From assembly GCF_011808225.1 (NCBI RefSeq), contig NZ_SOYS01000002.1, positions 372,001 through 436,000 on the forward strand: DNA of 64,000 nucleotides, read 5' to 3'. Both the position numbers and the translations under genes were made by a program. A model generated the notes under the pieces. That model was not told the DNA's origin. It saw nothing but the letters and a program-made list of their open reading frames with translations, and made no database searches. Shown in pieces: positions 52,170 to 61,801 of this stretch; position 1 is the stretch's first letter, and each line of letters opens with the position of its first letter. The stretch is from Cedecea colo (lineage in GTDB: Bacteria; Pseudomonadota; Gammaproteobacteria; Enterobacterales; Enterobacteriaceae).

Positions 52170-53119
52170 GCGTGGTCCTCCGCCATTTTGTTCTGGTACT
52201 TGTGGAACCACATAATGGGCAAAATTAACAGCAGCAGCATAACGATGGCGACGCTTGAGGCCACCGGCCAGTCGCGGTTATTGAAGAACTCCTGCCATAG
52301 CACGCGGCCAATCATAATGCTGTCCGGCCCGCCGAGCAGCTCAGGGATCACAAACTCCCCTACCGCCGGGATAAACACCAGCATAGATCCGGCGATAATC
52401 CCGCCCTTGGTCAGCGGCACAATCACGCTGAAAAACGTTTTCAACGGACGTGCGCCCAAATCCAGCGAAGCTTCTACCAGCGAATAATCAATTCGCGTCA
52501 GCGCGGTATAAATCGGCAGCACCATAAACGGCAGATAGGCGTACACAACCCCGATGTATACGGCAAGATTGGTGTGCAAAATCGTCAGCGGCTGGTCGAT
52601 AACGCCCAGCCACATCAGCACGTTATTAAGCACGCCGTTATTTTTAAGGATGCCCATCCACGCGTAAACGCGGATCAAAAACGATGTCCACGACGGCAGG
52701 ATCACCAGCAGCAGCAGAATATTGCGCGTCGACGCCTTGCTGTGCGCCACCGCCCAGGCAAGAGGATAGCCAATCGCCAGACAGCAAAGAGTGGAGACTG
52801 CCGCAACCTGCAACGACTGCAAATACGCCTCCGCATAAAGCGGATCGTCGGTGAGCTGGAAGTAGTTAGCAAAGTTCAGCGCTACCGAAAGCTGATCGTC
52901 CGCCCACGTCATAAGATCGGTATACGGCGGGATCGCGCGTGCCATTTCCGCAAAGCTTATCTTAAAGACTATCAGGAACGGCAGCATAAACAGCAGGATC
53001 AGCCACAGGTACGGCAGCGCTACTACCAGCTTTCGTCCATGCGCCATTTGCATGCGCGCAAGCCACGATGCAAAACCGCCTGCCGCTGGATCTGCCGGGC
53101 GTTCAGTTAATGTACTCAT
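52166..53119 (-). CDS. potH: putrescine ABC transporter permease PotH
   Basis: The 317-residue partner permease with EAA loop VEASLDLGARPLKTFFSVIVP and six TM segments; length equals E. coli PotH. It is 9 bp downstream of potG and overlaps potI by 4 bp. Confidence 0.97.
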   Translation of the reverse strand: MSTLTERPADPAAGGFASWLARMQMAHGRKLVVALPYLWLILLFMLPFLIVFKISFAEMARAIPPYTDLMTWADDQLSVALNFANYFQLTDDPLYAEAYLQSLQVAAVSTLCCLAIGYPLAWAVAHSKASTRNILLLLVILPSWTSFLIRVYAWMGILKNNGVLNNVLMWLGVIDQPLTILHTNLAVYIGVVYAYLPFMVLPIYTALTRIDYSLVEASLDLGARPLKTFFSVIVPLTKGGIIAGSMLVFIPAVGEFVIPELLGGPDSIMIGRVLWQEFFNNRDWPVASSVAIVMLLLLILPIMWFHKYQNKMAEDHA

Positions 53120-53128
53120 TGCGCCCCC

Positions 53129-54262
53129 TTAAACCGTCAGCACCACACAGCTTTCCGTATCCCAGCAAAGGCGGACTTCATCACCCCAGGTCGGGGCGCC
53201 TTTGCGGAAACGCTGATCGTTTTGCATCTGCGCGCTAATCATCTGTCCGCTCTTGAGACGCACATGGTAAATAGAGAGATCGCCCAGGTAAGCGATATGC
53301 ACCACTTCGCCAAGCGCAAAATTGAAGCCATCAGCGGGCGGCTCGTCGCAGAGCATGACTTTCTCCGGACGCAGCGCAACATATACCGGCACGCCATCAA
53401 CAACCGAGGCGTCAGGATCCACTTTCAGCGGGTGGACAAGTCCCGGGCTGTCGATGACCAAACCGTTTTCTTCACGCGCTTTCAGCAGCCCTTCGAACAC
53501 GTTAACGGAGCCGATAAACTCAGCGCTGTAGCGGGTTGTCGGATGCTCGTAAATCTCTTCCGGCTCGCCAATTTGCACAAACTTGCCGCGGTTCATAATG
53601 GCGATACGCCCGGCCATGGTCATCGCTTCTTCCTGATCGTGCGTCACCATCACGCAGGTCACGCCGACGCGCTCGAGAATATCCACCACTTCGAGCTGCA
53701 TACGGTCGCGCAGTTTTTTATCCAGCGCGCCCATTGGCTCATCAAGCAGCAGCAGCTTCGGTCGTTTTGCCAGGCTTCGCGCCAGGGCAACACGCTGGCG
53801 CTGGCCGCCAGAAAGCTGATGCGGCTTACGTTTAGCGAACTCCTGCATATGCACCAGCGCCAGCATTTCCTGCACGCGCTGGGTGATTTCCGCTTTGGGC
53901 AGCTTGTCCTGCTTAAGCCCGAAGGCGATATTCTGCTCAACGGTCATATGCGGAAAAAGCGCGTATGACTGGAACATCATATTGATCGGACGCTGGTACG
54001 GGGGAACGTGGGATAGATCCACGCCGTCGAGCATGATTTGTCCGCTGCTTGGCGGTTCGAAACCCGCCAGCATACGTAACAGCGTCGACTTTCCACAGCC
54101 AGAAGGCCCGAGCAGGGCGAAAATTTCGCCTTTATAGATAGTGAGGCTGACGTCGTCCACGGCATGTTGCCCGTCGAAGGATTTAGTCAGGTTGCGGATT
54201 TCCAGCAGCGGTGTCAGCGCCTTACGAATTTTCGCTTGCGGTCGGGGGGTAGCGTCGTTCAA
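53129..54262 (-). CDS. potG: putrescine ABC transporter ATP-binding protein PotG
   Basis: The 377-residue ATPase with Walker A GPSGCGKST (52-60), signature LSGGQRQRVALARSL, Walker B LLLDEPMGALD and a C-terminal TOBE domain. The start codon is TTG at 54262 (MNDATPRPQAKIRKAL), with GGAGAG about 10 bp upstream. A 155-bp gap with a hairpin separates it from potF. Confidence 0.96.
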   Translation of the reverse strand: MNDATPRPQAKIRKALTPLLEIRNLTKSFDGQHAVDDVSLTIYKGEIFALLGPSGCGKSTLLRMLAGFEPPSSGQIMLDGVDLSHVPPYQRPINMMFQSYALFPHMTVEQNIAFGLKQDKLPKAEITQRVQEMLALVHMQEFAKRKPHQLSGGQRQRVALARSLAKRPKLLLLDEPMGALDKKLRDRMQLEVVDILERVGVTCVMVTHDQEEAMTMAGRIAIMNRGKFVQIGEPEEIYEHPTTRYSAEFIGSVNVFEGLLKAREENGLVIDSPGLVHPLKVDPDASVVDGVPVYVALRPEKVMLCDEPPADGFNFALGEVVHIAYLGDLSIYHVRLKSGQMISAQMQNDQRFRKGAPTWGDEVRLCWDTESCVVLTV

Positions 54263-54417
54263 TTATGTTGCTCTCCGGCAAAAGCATAGAAGGGTACGGC
54301 CCGGTTGCCGTCCTGATGACGCGACGCAGGCTGTACGTCCGCGTCCGTATTGGGGCAACTGCACCATCTGGGTGCAGCGCCCCGTTGCAAACCATATTAA
54401 GTGGCTAACAGATTTGC
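54263..54417 (-). other. potF-potG gap with folded sequence
   Basis: This gap contains GGGGCaactGCACCatctGGGTGCagcGCCCC (about 54338-54384), a two-part stem, within the potFGHI transcript. A structure here could set the high ratio of binding protein to membrane components by stabilising the potF mRNA or stopping part of the transcription. This is inference from position. Confidence 0.4.
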
Positions 54418-55530
54418 TTATTTCCCGGTTTTAACTTTAGTCCATGCGCGGGTGATCACACGGTCAACTTTTGGCGACAACACCTTTTGTGTGTACAGCT
54501 TCGCACGGACATCGGCCGACGGATAAATGCCCGGATTATCGCGTACTTCAGCGTTCAGCAGCGGCGTGGCTTCTTTGTTAGCATTGGCGTAGTAAACGTG
54601 ATTGCTGATATTTGCCACCACGTCCGGCTTCATCAGGTAGTTAAGGAACTGATACGCCTCATCCTGATTTTTCGCATCTTTTGGCATCGCGAACATATCG
54701 AAGTACACCATCGCCCCTTCTTTAGGAATGGTGTAGGCAATGTTCACGCCATTTTTTGCTTCTTTGGCGCGGTTAGCCGCCTGAAGAATATCGCCGGACC
54801 AGCCAATTGCCACGCAGATATCGCCGTTCGCCAGGTCGTTGATGTACTGGGACGAATGGAAATAACGAATGGACGGACGCAGCTTCATCAGCAGATCGTT
54901 AGCCGCCCCGGTGTAATCTTTCGGATTGGAACTGTTAGGATCTTTGCCCAGATAATGCAGCACGCTGGCGTAAACCTCGCTTGGTGCATCCAGGAATGAA
55001 ACGCCGCAGCTTTTGAGTTTTTCGAGATTTTCTGGCTTAAAGATCAGATCCCAGCTATCCACCGGCGCATCTTTGCCCAACGCGGCTTTCACCTTTTCGA
55101 CGTTGTAGCCGATACCGGTTGTCACCATCATATACGGGATGCCGTATTTATTATCGTGGTCGTTTTGCGCCACCAGCTTGAGCATGTCCGGATCGAGATT
55201 TTTGTAATTCGGCAATTTGCTTTTATCAAGCGGCTGGAAAATTCCGGCCTGAGCCTGGCGCTCCAGGAACTGAGATGAGGGAACCACGAGATCGTAACCG
55301 GTGCTGCCGGCCATCAGTTTCCCTTCGAGCACTTCGTTAGAATCGAAAACGTCGTAGACCACTTTAATGCCGGTTTCTTTCGTGAAGTTTGCCAGCGTGT
55401 CCGGGGCAATATAATCAGACCAGTTATAAATGTGCAGCGTCTTCTGTTCTGCCGCAGCCGTGCTGGCAGACACCGCCATCAGGGCGCCTGCAACCAAAGC
55501 CGACAACCATTTTTTACGTTGGGCGAACAT
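54418..55530 (-). CDS. potF: putrescine-binding periplasmic protein PotF
   Basis: The 370-residue receptor of the putrescine importer, with a signal peptide ending ASTAAA (about residue 27) and the mature start [19 protein letters not shown]. Conserved ligand contacts include the YNWSDY and GWSGDI segments. It equals E. coli PotF in length. First gene of potFGHI. Confidence 0.97.
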   Translation of the reverse strand: MFAQRKKWLSALVAGALMAVSASTAAAEQKTLHIYNWSDYIAPDTLANFTKETGIKVVYDVFDSNEVLEGKLMAGSTGYDLVVPSSQFLERQAQAGIFQPLDKSKLPNYKNLDPDMLKLVAQNDHDNKYGIPYMMVTTGIGYNVEKVKAALGKDAPVDSWDLIFKPENLEKLKSCGVSFLDAPSEVYASVLHYLGKDPNSSNPKDYTGAANDLLMKLRPSIRYFHSSQYINDLANGDICVAIGWSGDILQAANRAKEAKNGVNIAYTIPKEGAMVYFDMFAMPKDAKNQDEAYQFLNYLMKPDVVANISNHVYYANANKEATPLLNAEVRDNPGIYPSADVRAKLYTQKVLSPKVDRVITRAWTKVKTGK

Positions 55531-55912
55531 ATCTCATTCCTTCTGAATAAAGGGTAAAACCTCGCGGTCGCGAGCTTAATTTACTCAATACGGCTTATAC
55601 GCGTGAAGTTCTCACAACCGAGACATGCAAGAATCATGCATCTCTATTCATTTCGCAGTGAAAAAAGAGAGATTTTTTCTGCAAACGTTGCACGCTTTTG
55701 GCAGCCCCGCAAGAATAACTGTAGCCAGGATTGGCGAACAGAGCCCAGGGAAAAAAACGCCTTTTATCAATTTTTTAAGGACATCTGGTCTATGGGATCG
55801 GCCTGAGAAGGCATCGGGGGAGAGAATGATGCTGGCTGAAAGGGATTAATGCAGAATAAAAATATGCAGAACGCAGCGGGCATGACAGCCACTGCGCCTG
55901 ATTACGCCACCG
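55531..55912. other. potF upstream / ybjN downstream gap
   Basis: About 380 bp without a convincing gene. It contains a 14-bp perfect palindrome CTCGCGGTCGCGAG (55561-55574) in the probable potF leader and the inverted repeat ATGCAAGAATCATGCAT (about 55624-55640) further upstream. The potF promoter (minus strand) must lie here. Small plus-strand frames of about 70 codons have no recognisable product. Confidence 0.45.
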
Positions 55913-56392
55913 TTAGTGGAGAAAGTGAGTTTGAATAGCTGTACCGACCGGCTCTTCTTCTTCAGAGATATAAAGTAGCTGGTTTGCGCAGGCTTCAAGA
56001 ATGACCATAGAGATCTGCTCTTCGCTCTGTTTTACGAATGCGGCAAACTGTTCACGCGTGATCCCAACCGCTACCTGCAGCGACTGACAGACCACAAGCT
56101 TCGGCAGATTATCATCCTGCACGTCGAGGAACGCTTTTACGGTAAGCGAGCTTGCGTTAATCGAAGAGAGATCGGCGGCCAGCGGCAGCAAAGCGGAAGG
56201 CTTTACTTCAGCAAGCGCTGAAAACAAGACGATATTATCAACCAGATCGATTTTGGCATCGTAAACACCCTCGAAATTCTGCATATGCGGCAAATGCAGC
56301 GCCTGGCAGGTATCGCACTCGAAAATAGTCACGCCAGTTTCATCCAGCCAGCGGCGTAAGGTGTCCAGGGTCGGGACAACGAGTGAATCCAT
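55913..56392 (-). CDS. ybjN: YbjN, secretion-chaperone-like sensory transduction regulator
   Basis: A 159-residue cytosolic protein of the YbjN family, similar to E. coli YbjN (TIFECDTCQALHLPHMQNFEG, VVCQSL, ASSLTVKAFLDVQDDNLPKL). In E. coli its overexpression affects motility, biofilm and toxicity. The fold resembles type III secretion chaperones. It is downstream of rimK on the same strand. Confidence 0.94.
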   Translation of the reverse strand: MDSLVVPTLDTLRRWLDETGVTIFECDTCQALHLPHMQNFEGVYDAKIDLVDNIVLFSALAEVKPSALLPLAADLSSINASSLTVKAFLDVQDDNLPKLVVCQSLQVAVGITREQFAAFVKQSEEQISMVILEACANQLLYISEEEEPVGTAIQTHFLH

Positions 56393-56506
56393 AAATGCAG
56401 ATGCCTCTTAAAGATGGTTAAAGTCGCGCCATAGCTTACGCAAAAATGACGCGTCATACTATGTTTATGCGCCCGGTCTGGCGGTGTTTATGCACCCGAC
56501 TGGCGC

Positions 56507-57409
56507 TTATCCGCCGGTTTTCAGGCTAAAGCCGGGCTGTGCCTGTCGCTCTATCCATTCGATCATAAGCGTTGCTATATCGACGCCGCTTGTTTTTTCA
56601 ATGCCTTCCAGCCCCGGTGAAGCATTGACTTCCATCACCAACGGGCCACGGCTGGCGCGCAAAATATCCACTCCTGCGACATCAAGCCCTAAAGTTATTG
56701 CCGCCTGCAAAGCGATTTCACGTTCACGCTCGGTAATAGCGACCGGATTTGCCTGCCCGCCGCGATGTAAATTCGAGCGGAAGTCGCCGGGTTTCGCCTG
56801 CCGTTCAATAGCGGCGACAATTTTATTCCCTACCACCAGGCAGCGAATATCCGCGCCCTGCGCTTCTTTAATATATTCCTGCACCAGAATATGCGCATTC
56901 AGGCCGCGAAACGCATCGATAACGCTTTCTGCGGCCTGCCGCGTTTCCGCCAGCACCACGCCAATTCCCTGCGTGCCCTCCACCAGCTTCACCACCAGCG
57001 GTGCGCCGCCTACCATATCGATAAGATCGCTGGTGTCATCCGGGGAATGGGCGAAGCCGGTCACGGGCAAATCAATACCCTGACGAGCCAGCAACTGTAA
57101 CGAACGGAGTTTGTCGCGCGCTCGTGTGATGGCGACGGATTCATTAAGCGGATAGCTGCCCAGCATTTCAAACTGACGCAGCACTGCCGTACCGTAAAAG
57201 GTAATGGCCGAGCCGATACGCGGGATCACCGCATCATAATGGGGAAGCTGACGGCCCTTGTAATGCACCGATGGCGCCGCCGGGTTGATGTTCATATAGC
57301 ATGATAGCGGATCGATAATTTCCACCGCGTGGCCGCGGCTTATCGCCGCCTCACGCAGGCGTTTACATGAATAAAGCGTACCATCCCGGGACAAAATGGC
57401 GATTTTCAC
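56507..57409 (-). CDS. rimK: ribosomal protein S6 modification protein RimK (glutamate ligase)
   Basis: An ATP-grasp ligase adding glutamates to the C-terminus of ribosomal protein S6. The 300 residues match E. coli in length and motifs ([20 protein letters not shown], and [14 protein letters not shown] near the C-terminus). Start GTG 57409 ([18 protein letters not shown]). It belongs to the ybjC-nfsA-rimK-ybjN group. Confidence 0.97.
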   Translation of the reverse strand: MKIAILSRDGTLYSCKRLREAAISRGHAVEIIDPLSCYMNINPAAPSVHYKGRQLPHYDAVIPRIGSAITFYGTAVLRQFEMLGSYPLNESVAITRARDKLRSLQLLARQGIDLPVTGFAHSPDDTSDLIDMVGGAPLVVKLVEGTQGIGVVLAETRQAAESVIDAFRGLNAHILVQEYIKEAQGADIRCLVVGNKIVAAIERQAKPGDFRSNLHRGGQANPVAITEREREIALQAAITLGLDVAGVDILRASRGPLVMEVNASPGLEGIEKTSGVDIATLMIEWIERQAQPGFSLKTGG

Positions 57410-57599
57410 CCTGCACCTCTGCGCAACGATAAAACAGCGCGCCTATCATATCACCGCGTTGCGCTTTCAACGATGGGGCAACGCGGCGTCTTTTCAGCGC
57501 GTCAGTTAATCGCTGTGGGCTGGCTGCGAACTTACGCTACCTCAGAGCCGCAGAGGTTATTTTTGTCGGCGGGCGCAACACCGCGCGCCGCCGTGGAAA
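57410..57599 (-). other. nfsA-rimK intercistronic region with hairpin
   Basis: This 190-bp gap contains a 9-bp stem CCGCGTTGC / GCAACGCGG (57454-57462 and 57478-57486) with a 15-nt loop. It has no T tract, so it is an mRNA structure rather than a clear terminator. No ORF was supported. Confidence 0.4.
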
Positions 57600-58322
57600 C
57601 TAGCGCGTGGCCCAGCCCTGCTTATGCAAATAATCCAGAATAAACGGGCGGCTTTCTTTGATTACGGTGCGGCGAATATGATCGCTCCAGGTGTCCCGCC
57701 GCGCGTTGCTGTCGCGGGAAAGATAATACTGTGCCATCTCCTCGTCGTACTGCGCCAGCAACGCTTTATCAACCGGCTGGTAGTGATTTTCATGCACCAG
57801 CATGGCGGCAGGCATACGCGGTTTCACACCGTGCTCCTGATCGGGCCAGCCCAGACAAAGCCCAAATAACGGCAGGACATGTTTTGGTAAATTAAGCAGC
57901 TCGGTTACGGATTCAATACTGTTGCGAATGCCGCCGATGTATACGCCACCCAGCCCCAGCGATTCCGCAGCGGTAAAGGCATTTTGCCCCATAATGGCGG
58001 TGTCTACGGCCCCTAACAATAGCTGCTCCGCAAGACCCAGTTCGGCGTCCGGGCAAATCTGCAACAGGCGATTAAAATCGGCGCAAAATACCCAGAATTC
58101 TGCGGCCTGCGCCACGTGCTGCTGCCCGCCGGTTAGCGTCACAAATTGTTCGCGCATCGTTGTATCGGTAATACGAATTATCGAACTACACTGCAAAAAA
58201 CTGGAGCTGGAGGCCGACTGCGCACTGGCTATGATCGCCGCGCGTTGTTCGTCTGTAATAGGCTCATCGGTAAACCTGCGAATGGAGCGGTGCGCGCGTA
58301 ACAGATCAATGGTCGGCGTCAT
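57600..58322 (-). CDS. nfsA: oxygen-insensitive NADPH nitroreductase NfsA
   Basis: An FMN enzyme reducing nitroaromatics and quinones by two-electron steps. The 240 residues begin MTPTIDLLRAHRSIRRFTDE, with the FMN-binding RAHRSIR and SSSFLQ segments, and end LHKQGWATR. Its start overlaps the end of ybjC by 17 bp. In E. coli it is SoxRS-inducible. Confidence 0.97.
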   Translation of the reverse strand: MTPTIDLLRAHRSIRRFTDEPITDEQRAAIIASAQSASSSSFLQCSSIIRITDTTMREQFVTLTGGQQHVAQAAEFWVFCADFNRLLQICPDAELGLAEQLLLGAVDTAIMGQNAFTAAESLGLGGVYIGGIRNSIESVTELLNLPKHVLPLFGLCLGWPDQEHGVKPRMPAAMLVHENHYQPVDKALLAQYDEEMAQYYLSRDSNARRDTWSDHIRRTVIKESRPFILDYLHKQGWATR

Positions 58323-58605
58323 CTCGTTTTTCCTTTGTCTTATCGGTTGGTAATTTATCTTCTGGCAATGGGCCTTTGGTTACCAGCGGAGCAATATTTT
58401 GCGCCATGGCCCATACCATTAGCGCTGCTGCCGGGATCATCAGCGCAATGCCCAAAAATACCATGACAATAGCCGCGCCAGCACTACCGATCGGTGCGGG
58501 TAATGAAACATACCCATGCAGGGAAAGATAAGAAAGAAGTAAAAAACCGATACCGATAACTTCGAGTAATAATACCGGTCTGGGTAACGCACCGAGGGAA
58601 CGCAT
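58306..58605 (-). CDS. ybjC: DUF1418 membrane protein YbjC
   Basis: A 99-residue protein with two hydrophobic segments (about 10-32 and 42-66) and a charged tail ending KEKRDDADH, similar in layout to E. coli YbjC (MRxxGxLPxxVLxLExIGxxLL pattern). Start ATG 58605 (MRSLGALPRPVLLLEVIG). It is upstream of nfsA and overlaps it, as in E. coli. Function is unknown. Confidence 0.9.
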   Translation of the reverse strand: MRSLGALPRPVLLLEVIGIGFLLLSYLSLHGYVSLPAPIGSAGAAIVMVFLGIALMIPAAALMVWAMAQNIAPLVTKGPLPEDKLPTDKTKEKRDDADH

Positions 58606-58786
58606 CCGCTTGTCTCCAGAAGCAATTAACGCTTCAGTATACCCTGGCTGCCCGGCCTTAGGGTTGATAGCCATAGATGCTGAATATCAAACTAACAGGC
58701 AGGACCTTCTTTTCAAAACGATGAGTTACCGGCATTATGCTTCCCATTCGCCGGTTCGGATCGGCCACAAAAACTAAGGAGATACC

Positions 58787-59062
58787 ATGTTTGCAGTAAT
58801 TTTTGGACGCCCTGGCTGCCCGTATTGCGTTCGTGCTAAAGAGCTGGCTGAGAAACTGACCGCTGAGCGTGAAGACTTTAACTTCCGCTATGTTGATATC
58901 CACGCTGAAGGCATCACCAAGGCCGATCTGGAAAAAACCGTCGGTAAACCGGTTGAAACCGTACCGCAGATTTTCCTCGACCAGAAACACATTGGTGGTT
59001 GCACCGATTTTGAAGCTTACGCGAAAGAGCATCTGGCTTTGTTCCAGAGCGCAGAGCAGTAA
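58787..59062 (+). CDS. grxA: glutaredoxin 1
   Basis: A small redox protein reducing ribonucleotide reductase and mixed disulfides with glutathione. The active site is C11-P-Y-C14; TVPQI and GGCTDF bind glutathione. It has 91 residues against 85 in E. coli, the extra residues being a C-terminal tail (LALFQSAEQ). It also has Cys in IGGCTDF where E. coli has Tyr. It is divergent from ybjC. The OxyR operator expected from E. coli could not be located with confidence. Confidence 0.96.
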   Translation: MFAVIFGRPGCPYCVRAKELAEKLTAEREDFNFRYVDIHAEGITKADLEKTVGKPVETVPQIFLDQKHIGGCTDFEAYAKEHLALFQSAEQ

Positions 59063-59077
59063 GTAAAAGAGATGAAA

Positions 59078-59261
59078 AACCGGCTCAGCGAGCCGGTTTA
59101 GATTGCTGACAAAGAAGGAAAAAGCGTGATTTTTCCTTCTTTGTGGCGATCGGCCGAAAACCAACCAGTTGATTTTCCTTATTTTTTATTCGGTGGTAGA
59201 CGTTCAACCTGTGCTGGTTGAGAGTTTATCATCAGTCTGAACCGGCTCAGCGAGCCGGTTT
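59078..59261 (+). repeat. Terminator-nested repeat, copy B (grxA-ybjM)
   Basis: A 22-bp hairpin sequence (AACCGGCTCAGCGAGCCGGT plus TT) occurs identically at 59078-59099 and 59240-59261. The body between them has inverted ends TTAGATTGCTGACAAA (59098-59113) and TTTATCATCAGTCTGA (59225-59240), 12 of 16 positions paired. It aligns end to end with copy A at 5241-5373. It includes the perfect internal hairpin AAAGAAGGAAAAA / TTTTTCCTTCTTT (59111-59141) and the dyad AACCAACCAGTTGATT, whose complement fits the IHF consensus. Non-coding. Confidence 0.85.
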
Positions 59262-59265
59262 TTTT
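59240..59265 (+). terminator. grxA terminator (distal hairpin of copy B)
   Basis: AACCGGCTC-AGC-GAGCCGGTT followed by a run of T to 59265. It is a strong terminator for grxA. Its sequence also encodes the last codons of ybjM on the other strand. The proximal copy at 59078-59099 lacks the T run. Confidence 0.88.
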
Positions 59266-59636
59266 GTGCCTGCAGATCGCCTGAGCAGCATAGTAACCAG
59301 CAGAAAGCCCAGCGATCCCAGCGACGTCCAGAATACCGCGCTAAACAGCCAGGCCACTTCCTGCCAGAAAGCACGGACCGGCGTTAAGCTGGTATGCGCC
59401 AGCACCAGACAAAGCGGCAATGCCAGTAATGCGCCCGCCAGCGGCCCCACCACCTTTTCTTCTTTCGCAACAAAGCTGGCAATAGCGCCGGGTAAGACAA
59501 AAAACAGACATCCCAGCTCCATATGATCCGTGGTCATAAAGCGGCCTGGCACGCCCAGATGCAGCAACAGAAAAACTAAAATAAAGAGCACAAAGCAGCA
59601 GATTATCCCTAACCAGCGCTGTCCACGCCTGTACAT
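59247..59636 (-). CDS. ybjM: inner-membrane protein YbjM
   Basis: A 129-residue protein with four hydrophobic segments, similar to E. coli YbjM (QRWLGIICCFVLFILVFLLL, FFVLPGAIASF, FWQEVAWLFSAVFW). Function is unknown. The last codons (TKKPAR) and stop lie inside the grxA terminator hairpin, so the C-terminus differs from that of E. coli. Convergent with grxA. Confidence 0.9.
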   Translation of the reverse strand: MYRRGQRWLGIICCFVLFILVFLLLHLGVPGRFMTTDHMELGCLFFVLPGAIASFVAKEEKVVGPLAGALLALPLCLVLAHTSLTPVRAFWQEVAWLFSAVFWTSLGSLGFLLVTMLLRRSAGTKKPAR

Positions 59637-59933
59637 ACATTCCCCTTCAAGTCACCTGTATCGAACCAATTAACCGTTACTCCCTGCTGCGCAAAGAGAT
59701 CCAGGTCTGATAAAGTTGTGGCTATCCGTGCCAAAAATGCATGCTGGAATCAGCACAATATTCTTACTGGCCGTTAATCTTCATAAAGATTAAACTAGCG
59801 GCCATTGTCAGGGTGTCACATCTGCTATTCAGATGTTTTTAAAATACGTTACTTAAAGCGTCAACGGGTAAAAACACTACCCCAAAAAACGCTTTATTTC
59901 AACAGCTTACTGGTAAAGAAGAAGTTAGCCTTC
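59637..59933. other. ybjM-ybjL divergent gap
   Basis: About 300 bp holding the promoters of the divergent ybjM and ybjL. The ybjL frame is open from 59805, but conservation with E. coli begins only at 59934. No repeat, operator or small gene was recognised. Confidence 0.4.
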
Positions 59934-61613
59934 GTGAATATAAACGTCGCAGATTTGTTAAACGGGAATTACATTCTGTTATTATTTGTGGTGCTTACCT
60001 TAGGGTTGTGCCTGGGTAAATTACGCCTTGGTTCAGTCCAACTCGGTAATTCCATTGGTGTTTTAGTTGTCTCTTTATTACTGGGACAGCAGCACTTCGC
60101 CATCAACACCGACGCCTTAAATCTTGGATTTATGCTGTTTATCTTTTGCGTGGGCGTGGAGGCCGGACCCAACTTTTTCTCTATCTTCTTCCGCGACGGA
60201 AAAAACTACCTGATGCTGGCCCTGGTCATGGTGGGCAGCGCTATGTTGATTGCCCTGGGACTAGGGAAGCTGTTCGGCTGGGATATCGGCCTCACCGCCG
60301 GGATGCTGGCAGGCTCCATGACATCCACCCCTGTGCTGGTAGGCGCCGGCGATACGCTGCGCCATTCCGGCATGTCGGGTGATGCGCTCGCCTCCTCGCT
60401 TGATCACCTGAGCCTCGGCTACGCCCTTACCTATTTAATCGGTCTGGTTAGCCTGATAGTTGGCGCTCGCTATATGCCAAAACTACAGCATCAGGATTTG
60501 CAGACCAGCGCACAGCAAATCGCTCGCGAGCGCGGTCTGGATACAGACGCCACCCGCAAGGTTTATTTGCCCGTTATTCGCGCCTATCGTGTCGGCTCCG
60601 AACTGGTCGCCTGGGCAGACGGTAAGAATCTGCGCGAGCTGGGGATTTATCGCCAGACCGGCTGCTATATAGAACGCATTCGCCGCAACGGTATTCTGGC
60701 TAACCCGGATGGCGATGCGGTGCTGCAAAAAGGCGATGAAATCGCGCTTGTCGGTTATCCCGATGCGCATTCTCGCCTCGACCCCAGCTTTCGCAACGGC
60801 AAAGAAGTATTCGATCGCGACCTGCTGGATATGCGCATCGTCACCGAAGAGATCGTGGTAAAAAACCACAATGCCGTTGGTCGCCGCCTCGGACAGTTAA
60901 AACTGACCGATCATGGCTGCTTCCTGAACCGCGTCATCCGCAGCCAGATTGAAATGCCCATCGACGACAATATTGTGCTGAACAAGGGCGATGTATTGCA
61001 GGTCAGCGGCGATGCGCGGCGCGTGAAAACCGTTGCGGAACGTATCGGCTTTATCTCGATTCACAGCCAGATAACCGACCTGCTCGCCTTCTGCGCCTTC
61101 TTTATTATTGGCCTGATGATTGGCATGGTTACCTTCCAGTTCAGCTCGTTCAGCTTCGGTATTGGTAACGCAGCCGGGCTTTTGTTTGCAGGCATTATGC
61201 TGGGCTTCCTGCGCGCCAACCATCCGACCTTCGGCTATATCCCGCAAGGAGCGCTGAATATGGTGAAAGAGTTTGGCTTAATGGTATTTATGGCGGGCGT
61301 GGGGCTTAGCGCGGGTAGCGGTATCGGCCACGTTGGAGCGGTCGGTGGGCAGATGCTGATTGCCGGTTTAATCGTCAGCCTGGTGCCGGTAGTGATTTGC
61401 TTCCTGTTTGGCGCTTATGTCCTGCGTATGAACCGTGCCCTGCTCTTCGGGGCGATGATGGGCGCACGCACCTGTGCACCCGCAATGGAAATTATCAGCG
61501 ATGTGGCACGCAGCAATATCCCGGCCCTGGGATACGCAGGCACATATGCTATCGCTAACGTATTGTTAACGCTGGCAGGTACGCTCATCGTCATCGTATG
61601 GCCAGGTTTGTGA
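59934..61613 (+). CDS. ybjL: aspartate:alanine exchanger-family transporter YbjL
   Basis: A 559-residue membrane protein of the AAE/AsT family with two membrane halves (about 1-180 and 380-559) around two RCK-C (TrkA-C) domains. Conserved segments include [17 protein letters not shown] and [18 protein letters not shown]. The substrate in enterics is not certain. The start chosen is GTG 59934 ([17 protein letters not shown]), equal to the E. coli start; an upstream frame to 59805 was rejected as unconserved. Confidence 0.95.
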   Translation: MNINVADLLNGNYILLLFVVLTLGLCLGKLRLGSVQLGNSIGVLVVSLLLGQQHFAINTDALNLGFMLFIFCVGVEAGPNFFSIFFRDGKNYLMLALVMVGSAMLIALGLGKLFGWDIGLTAGMLAGSMTSTPVLVGAGDTLRHSGMSGDALASSLDHLSLGYALTYLIGLVSLIVGARYMPKLQHQDLQTSAQQIARERGLDTDATRKVYLPVIRAYRVGSELVAWADGKNLRELGIYRQTGCYIERIRRNGILANPDGDAVLQKGDEIALVGYPDAHSRLDPSFRNGKEVFDRDLLDMRIVTEEIVVKNHNAVGRRLGQLKLTDHGCFLNRVIRSQIEMPIDDNIVLNKGDVLQVSGDARRVKTVAERIGFISIHSQITDLLAFCAFFIIGLMIGMVTFQFSSFSFGIGNAAGLLFAGIMLGFLRANHPTFGYIPQGALNMVKEFGLMVFMAGVGLSAGSGIGHVGAVGGQMLIAGLIVSLVPVVICFLFGAYVLRMNRALLFGAMMGARTCAPAMEIISDVARSNIPALGYAGTYAIANVLLTLAGTLIVIVWPGL

Positions 61614-61658
61614 TCCGTATCATAGACAAAGAAAAATAGATTTTTTTTATGGCGGACA

Positions 61659-61686
61659 GAACTTTTTGCGTGGGCGCTAGTCTTAA
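61659..61686 (+). promoter_or_regulatory. Sigma-E promoter of rybB
   Basis: GAACTTT at 61659-61665 and TCTTAA at 61681-61686 fit the sigma-E -35 (GGAACTT) and -10 (TCnAA-type) elements with 15-bp spacing, ending 5 bp before the first base of RybB. Sigma-E control of rybB is established in E. coli and Salmonella. Confidence 0.85.
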
Positions 61687-61691
61687 TTAGT

Positions 61692-61770
61692 GCCACTGCT
61701 TTTCTTTGATGTCCCCAATTTGTGGAGCCCATCAACCCCGCCTCTTTGGTTCAAGGTTGATGGGTTTTTT
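61692..61770 (+). ncRNA. rybB: Hfq-dependent small RNA RybB
   Basis: A 79-nt segment beginning GCCACTGCTTTTCTTTGATG, the RybB 5' seed, and ending in the terminator CCATCAACC...GGTTGATGGGTTTTTT. It is nearly identical to the E. coli and Salmonella RNA. RybB is made under envelope stress and represses outer-membrane protein mRNAs through its 5' end. Location next to ybjL matches E. coli. Confidence 0.95.
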
Positions 61771-61801
61771 ATTGCCTGAAACATCCTGTCTCTTCAAAAG
61801 A

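Noticed and set aside
58606-58786. OxyR or MarA/SoxS sites in the ybjC-grxA gap
   Set aside because: Some ATAG- and YAAAY-like pieces occur, but full consensus spacing could not be established by eye, so no site is claimed.
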